Source of the DNA: Thiomonas sp.
GTDB taxonomy: Bacteria; Pseudomonadota; Gammaproteobacteria; Burkholderiales; Burkholderiaceae_C
NCBI GenBank assembly: GCA_028706735.1
Contig: JAQTVS010000155.1
Coordinates: 1-6,649, forward strand
DNA: 6,649 bases
Direction: 5' to 3'
Positions 1 to 4,397 of this stretch are shown in pieces. Both the position numbers and the translations under genes were made by a program. Position 1 is the first letter of the stretch. The number at the start of each line of letters is the position of its first letter. The notes under the pieces are model-generated. The model made no database searches and was not told the DNA's origin. It saw nothing but the letters and a program-made list of their open reading frames with translations.

Positions 1-59
1 AAATTAATATTCCATATTATCTCATCAAATGCCATAACTATCAACATCAATGCGGCCAT
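1..59 (-). CDS. possible start of a transposase gene (partial, runs off left edge)
   Basis: An open frame starts at an ATG at 59-57 and is still open at base 1, giving 19 visible residues (MAALMLIVMAFDEIIWNIN). An AGG at 68-66 lies 6 nt upstream and could serve as a weak ribosome binding site. Further in-frame ATGs lie at 47-45 and 35-33. I do not recognise the peptide. The only reason to call it a transposase is its position just inside a probable insertion-sequence end, reading inward. It may equally be a chance open frame in AT-rich DNA. Confidence 0.25.
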   Translation of the reverse strand, partial: MAALMLIVMAFDEIIWNIN

Positions 60-124
60 TTTACGCCTGCGATGAAATATATAACCAGCCTCGTTTCATA
101 TTCAGTTATTGGTTTGCGTAAGTC
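1..124 (-). mobile_element. probable insertion-sequence end (IS5-like), element continues off the left edge
   Basis: This AT-rich stretch differs from the rest of the window and ends against a toxin gene that breaks off mid-fold. Read on the minus strand, the junction is TTA followed by GGACTTACGCAAACC (125 down to 111). I recall GGACTTACGCA-like termini from insertion sequences, but cannot search for it here. TTA or TTAG next to it fits the TNA or YTAR target preference of IS5-family elements. If the duplication is TTAG, the element ends at base 124; if it is TTA, at 125. A small open frame begins about 65 bp inside the end and runs outward, as a transposase gene would. The other end and the second copy of the target are outside the window, so the family is an inference. 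Confidence 0.42.
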
Positions 125-316
125 CTAATTCATAATCCCAACAGCAGCCAGTTCAGGAATCGGTGAGCCGTCTAAAATGCCTGTTTCTATCAGGCGTAAT
201 TTTTCAAAAATTTCATCTTCTGCAATTATCCAGGCCGATTCCCCCCATTTGTCGAGCATGTAGTCTTGCAGCGACAGCAGATCTTCCTGCGCGTCGGGAA
301 GGATGATGGTGGTCAT
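125..316 (-). pseudogene. truncated ParE/RelE-superfamily toxin
   Basis: The 63 residues match the N-terminal part of ParE-type toxins: an opening beta strand (MTTIILPDAQEDL), then two helices with a Trp-Gly pair (YMLDKWGE) and a Leu-rich helix, and then the linker SPIPELAAVGIMN. ParE and RelE toxins usually have about 90-100 residues. In ParE-like proteins the text after this linker normally continues with a Tyr-Arg pair and C-terminal strands carrying basic and aromatic residues needed for toxicity. Here the expected Tyr codon reads TAG, at the junction with the probable insertion sequence. Everything after it is lost. The start codon overlaps the antitoxin stop by one base (TAATG), so translation would be coupled; no separate ribosome binding site is visible. 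ParE members target gyrase and RelE members cleave mRNA at the ribosome; which activity the ancestor had cannot be told. The remnant is probably inactive. Confidence 0.72.
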
Positions 317-594
317 TATTTGCGGCGCAGGCGGGCAGCCTTTAATTGGGCGCGCGATTCCTCGACTGAAAATCCTTTGCCTTGTTGCCGGTCGTTTTCG
401 CCGAGCGCGATGATTTTGAGGGCGGCAATGAGCGTTTCCTTTTCCTGAAATTGTTTGACATGTTCAATCACCATGCTGGCTTCGCCATTTTGGGTGATGA
501 CATATGGAGTGCCGTTCAATTCCAGATCTTCGGATATCTGGGCTGCGTGGCTTTTGAGGTAGGAGATGGATTTGATGTTGCTGACGGATTGCAT
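316..594 (-). CDS. Phd/YefM-family antitoxin
   Basis: This 92-residue protein has the form of Phd/YefM antitoxins. The N-terminal DNA-binding and dimerisation part (residues 1-45) includes NIKSISYLKSHAAQI and the hallmark PYVITQNGEASMVI, a variant of the common VVITQNGxPxAVL strand. The C-terminal half is charged and helical (QEKETLIAALKIIALGENDRQ), ends in a basic tail (LKAARLRRK), and would wrap the toxin. The length is normal for the family. A GGAGG at 603-599 sits 4 nt before the ATG, which supports this start. The gene precedes its toxin and overlaps it by one base, the usual order for Phd-ParE pairs. It should neutralise the toxin and repress its own operon through the palindromes upstream. 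Because the toxin is truncated, the protein may now act only as a DNA-binding orphan. Base composition is AT-richer than the metabolic genes, which suggests horizontal acquisition. Confidence 0.85.
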   Translation of the reverse strand: MQSVSNIKSISYLKSHAAQISEDLELNGTPYVITQNGEASMVIEHVKQFQEKETLIAALKIIALGENDRQQGKGFSVEESRAQLKAARLRRK

Positions 595-619
595 AGAGCC
601 TCCGGGGTGAATGCGGTCC

Positions 620-654
620 GAATTTAGGCCTGAATTCAGTCTCGGTCAATGACC
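620..654 (-). promoter_or_regulatory. promoter and palindromic operator of the toxin-antitoxin operon
   Basis: On the minus strand, TTGACC (649-644) and TAAATT (626-621) are separated by exactly 17 bp. They match the sigma70 -35 and -10 consensus at 5 of 6 and 4 of 6 positions. Palindromes are packed around these boxes: CTGAATTCAG (630-639) is perfect and fills the spacer; an 18-bp imperfect palindrome centred on AGGCCT (620-637) covers the -10 box; GGTCA-A-TGACC (644-654) covers the -35 box. Phd-type antitoxins repress by binding such palindromes, so this fits autoregulation. The region lies between the stop of the lysR gene and the antitoxin start. The boxes and palindromes are seen; their function is inferred. 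Confidence 0.55.
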
Positions 655-662
655 TCAGTGGC

Positions 663-1562
663 CTACGTCTGCGCCAGACCTTGCGCAGCCTCTTGTAGCG
701 CCCGGATGAAATTCTCCCGCAGAGGATTGGGCGTCTGGGCGGGCTGCAGGATGCCGAGTTCAATGGTGGCGGGTTTGCCGAGCAGGGGGCGGTACTCAAC
801 GCCGGGGCGCTTGAGGTGGCGCAGTGAAGCCGGAACGAGGGCCACGCCCATGCCGCAGGAGACCAGGCCGATGACGGTTTGCATCTGCCGTGCGTGCTGG
901 GTGATGCGGGGTGCGAACCCTGCGGCCTGACACAGGCTGAGGGTGAGGTCGTACAGGCCGGGGCCGATGTTGCGGGGCGGCACGATGAAGGGCTCTTTGG
1001 CGAGGGCGCGGAGATCGACGGGGCCGCTGTTCTGCAGTACGGGGTGCGCGGTCGGTGCGGCGAGCATCATGGGTTCGTGCAGCAGGGGGGTGAAGGTCAG
1101 TCCGGGCTCGTCCACGGGGGCCAGGCCGATGCTCAGATCGAGTTCGGCGGCGCGAAGCTCGCGGATCTGGGCGTCGGTAGTGAGTTCGTGCAGTTGCACG
1201 TCCACCTGCGGATACTTCGCGCGAAAGTTCTTGAGGGTGGGCGGCAGGATGCCGAAGTCGGCAATGGAGACGAAGCCGATGGACAGGGCGCCGACATCGC
1301 CACGCTCGTTCTGTCGCGCCCGCTCGGCGGCATGTTCAATCTGGGCGAGGACGGAGCGGATGTCTTGGTAAAACGCCGTGCCAGCGGCGGTGAGCGCCAC
1401 GCCGCGGTTGCTGCGTTCGAGCAGGCGGGCGCCGATCTCGTCTTCGAGCGCCTTGATCTGGGTGGACAGCGGGGGCTGCGAGATGTGCAGGCGCTCGGCC
1501 GCGCGCGAGAAGCTGCCCTGTTCCGCAATGGTGACAAAGTACCGGAGCTGCCGGAGTTCCAT
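663..1562 (-). CDS. LysR-family transcriptional regulator, divergent from ilvD
   Basis: The protein has 299 residues from the chosen start, the normal size for the family. Residues 1-60 are a classic LysR winged helix-turn-helix: MELRQLRYFVTIAEQGSFSR, then AAERLHISQPPLSTQIKALE, then the wing ending LLERSNRGVALTAAG. Residues from about 90 form the periplasmic-binding-like effector domain (GALSIGFVSIADFGILPPTL), which most resembles the aromatic-responsive BenM/CatM-like branch rather than IlvY; that branch call is tentative. The start at 1562 was chosen because family members begin M-E-L-R-Q-L-R-Y-F. Longer forms from 1589 or 1646 would add an untypical head running into the intergenic region. 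No strong ribosome binding site precedes any of these starts. It faces away from ilvD across a 107-bp gap, the usual layout in which a LysR protein controls both itself and the neighbour. The ligand is unknown. Confidence 0.9.
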   Translation of the reverse strand: MELRQLRYFVTIAEQGSFSRAAERLHISQPPLSTQIKALEDEIGARLLERSNRGVALTAAGTAFYQDIRSVLAQIEHAAERARQNERGDVGALSIGFVSIADFGILPPTLKNFRAKYPQVDVQLHELTTDAQIRELRAAELDLSIGLAPVDEPGLTFTPLLHEPMMLAAPTAHPVLQNSGPVDLRALAKEPFIVPPRNIGPGLYDLTLSLCQAAGFAPRITQHARQMQTVIGLVSCGMGVALVPASLRHLKRPGVEYRPLLGKPATIELGILQPAQTPNPLRENFIRALQEAAQGLAQT

Positions 1563-1669
1563 GATTCGTTTGGCGTATGGCGCCACCATTAAAAATGTAT
1601 TGTTCAATATAGCCGAGGGTTCGGACAATCTGCTTTTCTGACCCACATTTCCAAGCAGGAGACCGCCCC
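1563..1669. promoter_or_regulatory. divergent lysR/ilvD control region with candidate LysR operator
   Basis: This gap separates the two divergent starts. ATTGTTC (1599-1605) and GGACAAT (1623-1629) form an inverted repeat, 6 of 7 positions pairing, with a 17-bp spacer. The left half contains a tighter dyad, TATTG-TT-CAATA (1598-1609). LysR proteins bind AT-rich dyads of about this size between divergent genes. For ilvD, TTGTTC (1600-1605) and GACAAT (1624-1629) are a weak -35/-10 pair with an 18-bp spacer lying in the same dyad. For lysR, TATATT (minus strand, 1611-1606) is a possible -10 without a clear -35. An AGGAGA (1657-1662) lies 7 nt before the ilvD ATG and is a good ribosome binding site. 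Operator and promoter roles are inferred. Confidence 0.45.
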
Positions 1670-3511
1670 ATGCCCGCCTACCGTTCCCGTACCAGCACTT
1701 CCGGCCGCAATATGGCGGGCGCCCGCGCGCTGTGGCGCGCCACTGGCATGCAGGACGACGATTTCGGCAAGCCCATCATCGCGGTGGCCAATTCGTTCAC
1801 GCAGTTCGTGCCCGGCCATGTGCATCTGAAAGATCTCGGCCAGTTGGTGATCGAGGAAATCGCGCGCGCCGGCGGCGTGGGCAAGGAGTTCAACACCATC
1901 GCGGTGGATGACGGCATCGCCATGGGGCATGACGGCATGCTCTACAGCCTGCCTTCACGCGACATCATTGCCGACAGCGTGGAGTACATGTGCAACGCGC
2001 ACACGGCCGATGCGCTGGTGTGCATTTCCAACTGTGACAAGATCACCCCGGGCATGCTGATGGCCGCGCTGCGGCTGAACATTCCGGTGGTCTTCGTGTC
2101 GGGCGGGCCGATGGAGGCCGGCAAGACGCGGCTGGCCGGCAAGGTGATCTCGCTCGACCTGATCGACGCCATGGTGGCCGCGGCGGACGACAAGGTGTCT
2201 GACGACGACGTGCAGGCCATCGAGCGCTCGGCCTGCCCGACCTGCGGCTCGTGCTCGGGCATGTTCACCGCCAACTCGATGAACTGTCTCACCGAGGCGC
2301 TGGGCCTGTCGCTGCCGGGAAACGGCTCGCTGGTGGCCACGCATACCGATCGCGAACAACTGTTCCGCCGCGCCGGGCGCACCATCGTCGATCTGGCCCG
2401 CCGTTACTACGAGGGCAACGACGACAGTGTGCTGCCGCGCCGCATCGCCTGCAAGGCGGCGTTCGAAAACGCCATGTCGCTGGACATCGCCATGGGGGGG
2501 TCGACCAACACGGTGCTACACCTGCTGGCGGCCGCGCAGGAAGGCGGCGTCGATTTCGGCATGGGCGACATCGACCGCCTGTCGCGCAAGGTGCCCACGC
2601 TGTGCAAGGTGGCGCCGTCAAGCCATTACCACCTCGAAGACGTGCACCGCGCAGGCGGCGTGATGGCCATTCTGGGTGAACTCGACCGGGCCAAGCTGCT
2701 CGACACCCGCGTGCCGACGGTGCACGCCCCCTCGCTTGCCGCCGCGCTCGACACCTGGGACGTGGCGCGCCAGCCCGGCGACGACGTGCAGACCTTTTAC
2801 CGTGCGGGCCCGGCCGGTGTGCGCAGCACGAAGGCGTTTTCGCAGAGCTGCCGTTACGACACGCTGGACACCGACCGCGCCGAAGGCTGCATCCGCAATC
2901 TGGCACACGCCTACAGCACCGACGGCGGGCTGGCGATTCTGTTCGGCAATCTGGCCGAACGCGGCTGCATCGTCAAGACCGCCGGGGTGGACAAGAGCAT
3001 CCTCACCTTCTCCGGCCCCGCCGTGGTGCTCGAAAGCCAGGACGCGGCGGTCGAGGCGATTCTGGGCGGCCAGATCAAGCCGGGCGACGTGGTCGTCATC
3101 CGCTACGAAGGTCCGCGCGGCGGCCCCGGCATGCAGGAAATGCTCTACCCGACGAGCTATCTCAAATCCAAGGGGCTGGGCAAGGCCTGTGCCCTCATTA
3201 CGGACGGTCGCTTCTCGGGCGGAACGGCGGGGCTGTCGCTCGGCCATGTGTCGCCCGAAGCGGCCGAGGGCGGCGCCATCGGCCTGGTGCGGACGGGCGA
3301 CCGCATCGTCATCGACATTCCGAACCGCGTGGTGCGCGTGGATGTGAGCGACGACGAACTGGCCCGCCGCCGCGCCGAGCAGGATGCCCGGGGCTGGAAG
3401 CCCGCAGCGCCGCGCGCCCGCAAGGTGAGCCAGGCGCTCAAGGCCTACGCCAAGCTGGTGACCAGCGCCGACAAGGGCGCGGTGCGCAACGCCGATCTGT
3501 TGGACGATTGA
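1670..3511 (+). CDS. ilvD: dihydroxy-acid dehydratase
   Basis: IlvD removes water from 2,3-dihydroxy-isovalerate and 2,3-dihydroxy-3-methylvalerate, giving the 2-keto acids that become valine and isoleucine, and leucine and pantothenate downstream. It is cytoplasmic. The 613 residues match the long, E. coli-like form (about 616). Fe-S ligand candidates Cys122 (in [13 protein letters not shown], the first family signature) and Cys195 (in [18 protein letters not shown]) are present, with Cys189 and Cys192 beside the latter. Mg-site residues Asp81 ([12 protein letters not shown]), Asp123 and the usually carbamylated Lys124 are present, as is Glu490 in GGPGMQEML. The second signature is at about 508-530 ([14 protein letters not shown]), with the catalytic-type Ser516. 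The frame is intact, including across a 7-G run at 2494-2500. An AGGAGA before the ATG supports the start. The related sugar-acid dehydratase Edd is less likely given the match to IlvD over the whole length. Confidence 0.97.
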   Translation: MPAYRSRTSTSGRNMAGARALWRATGMQDDDFGKPIIAVANSFTQFVPGHVHLKDLGQLVIEEIARAGGVGKEFNTIAVDDGIAMGHDGMLYSLPSRDIIADSVEYMCNAHTADALVCISNCDKITPGMLMAALRLNIPVVFVSGGPMEAGKTRLAGKVISLDLIDAMVAAADDKVSDDDVQAIERSACPTCGSCSGMFTANSMNCLTEALGLSLPGNGSLVATHTDREQLFRRAGRTIVDLARRYYEGNDDSVLPRRIACKAAFENAMSLDIAMGGSTNTVLHLLAAAQEGGVDFGMGDIDRLSRKVPTLCKVAPSSHYHLEDVHRAGGVMAILGELDRAKLLDTRVPTVHAPSLAAALDTWDVARQPGDDVQTFYRAGPAGVRSTKAFSQSCRYDTLDTDRAEGCIRNLAHAYSTDGGLAILFGNLAERGCIVKTAGVDKSILTFSGPAVVLESQDAAVEAILGGQIKPGDVVVIRYEGPRGGPGMQEMLYPTSYLKSKGLGKACALITDGRFSGGTAGLSLGHVSPEAAEGGAIGLVRTGDRIVIDIPNRVVRVDVSDDELARRRAEQDARGWKPAAPRARKVSQALKAYAKLVTSADKGAVRNADLLDD

Positions 3512-3557
3512 CGAGGGACGGGCTGGCGTCTGCTCAGCTTCCCAGTCCGCCTTCCAG
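3512..3557. other. convergent intergenic gap between ilvD and xdhC
   Basis: This 46-bp gap lies between the stop codons of two converging genes. I find no GC-rich hairpin followed by a T run on either strand, so no Rho-independent terminator can be called; only short 4-bp complementarities are seen. Termination may be Rho-dependent, or transcripts may overlap the opposite gene's 3' end. Confidence 0.5.
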
Positions 3558-4397
3558 TCAGCCGCCCTGTCCGGCAACCTGCAGCAACTGCGCCGCCACC
3601 GAGGCGGCGATCACTTCGGGCGCCTTTCCCGGAATGCCGGGGATGCCTACCGGGCAGACCAGCCGCTCCAGCGCTGGCTCGGGGACGCCGCGTTCACGCC
3701 ATCGCCGCAGAAAGCGGGCGCGCTTGGTGGCGGAGCCGATGAGGCCGAACCAGCCGATGTCGGCGCGCCGCAGAATGGTTTCGCCCAGGCGGAAGTCGAG
3801 GTCATGGCTGTGGGTCATCACCAGATAGAAGGCCCCGGGCGGCGCCGTGGCGATTTCGGCTTCCGGGGCGTCCACCGCGAGTGCGCGCAGCGTCGAGGGC
3901 CACTCGCCGCCGACTTCGGGCGCGAAGGCATCGGGCGGGAACTCCTGCTCGCGCTCGTCGATCCAGTCGAGCGTGCAGGGCAGGGGGCGCAGTGCGCGCA
4001 CCAGGGCCCGGCCGACATGGCCTGCGCCAAAGAGCTGCAGATGGAACAGCGGGGCGGGAACGGGAAGCGCGCCGCTGGCCGCAATCTCGTAGCGAAGTTC
4101 GACGTGGCCGCCACAGCATTGCCCAAGCGCGGGCCCCAGGGCGTGGCTTTCGAGATGGGGCTCGGCTTTCGCCCCGGCGGTGGCCCAACGCGCACGCAGT
4201 TGCCGCGCGGTGGCGATGGCTTTGTATTCCAGATGTCCGCCGCCGATGCTGCCGCGGGTTTGCGTGGCGCCCACCAGCATGCAGGCGCCCTGTTCGCGCG
4301 GCGCGGAGCCGCGCACCCGGCTGAGGGTGACGCGCACCCAGGGCGCTTGCGCGGGTTCGCCTTCGTGCAGGGTGAGCGGCGCGGGTTCGCGTTTCAT
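3558..4397 (-). CDS. xdhC: xanthine dehydrogenase accessory protein XdhC
   Basis: XdhC binds molybdenum cofactor, promotes its sulfuration and inserts it into XdhB; it is not part of the mature enzyme. The 279 residues show the two-part family structure. The N-terminal XdhC/CoxI region includes RVRGSAPREQGACMLV (28-43), RGSIGGGHLEYKAI (48-61) and GPALGQCCGGHVEL (88-101), with adjacent Cys94-Cys95, a conserved pair in the family. The C-terminal Rossmann-like part starts LQLFGAGHVGRALVRAL (120-136), with the GxGxxG loop at 124-129. It continues through VMTHSHDLDFRL (193-204), GLIGSATKRARFLRRW (218-233) and GIPGKAPEVIAASVAAQLL (254-272). The N-terminus is slightly shorter than in many homologues. 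Its ATG overlaps the xdhB stop by 4 bp (ATGA), so the two are translationally coupled in one operon. This supports the start. It converges on ilvD. Confidence 0.95.
   Translation of the reverse strand: MKREPAPLTLHEGEPAQAPWVRVTLSRVRGSAPREQGACMLVGATQTRGSIGGGHLEYKAIATARQLRARWATAGAKAEPHLESHALGPALGQCCGGHVELRYEIAASGALPVPAPLFHLQLFGAGHVGRALVRALRPLPCTLDWIDEREQEFPPDAFAPEVGGEWPSTLRALAVDAPEAEIATAPPGAFYLVMTHSHDLDFRLGETILRRADIGWFGLIGSATKRARFLRRWRERGVPEPALERLVCPVGIPGIPGKAPEVIAASVAAQLLQVAGQGG

Noticed and set aside
70..103. Weak complementarity between TGAAA and TTTCA near the left end as a hairpin
   Set aside because: Only 5 bp in AT-rich DNA with a long loop; expected by chance.
879..1592. Plus-strand 237-codon frame over lysR
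   Set aside because: Antisense shadow of the LysR gene; Gly/Ala/Val-rich with no domain and no credible ribosome binding site.
1563..1646. Extended lysR N-terminus from 1646
   Set aside because: The extra 28 residues are not family-like and would cover the divergent control region; the canonical MELRQLRYF start is at 1562.
2494..2500. Run of seven G in ilvD as a possible frameshift
   Set aside because: The frame is intact across it and encodes the conserved MGGSTNT motif; at most it is a slippage-prone spot.
2618..3577. Long minus-strand open frame (319 codons) antisense to ilvD
   Set aside because: It lies opposite a clearly functional ilvD in high-GC DNA, where codon bias keeps antisense frames open; the translation has no family motifs and is low-complexity.
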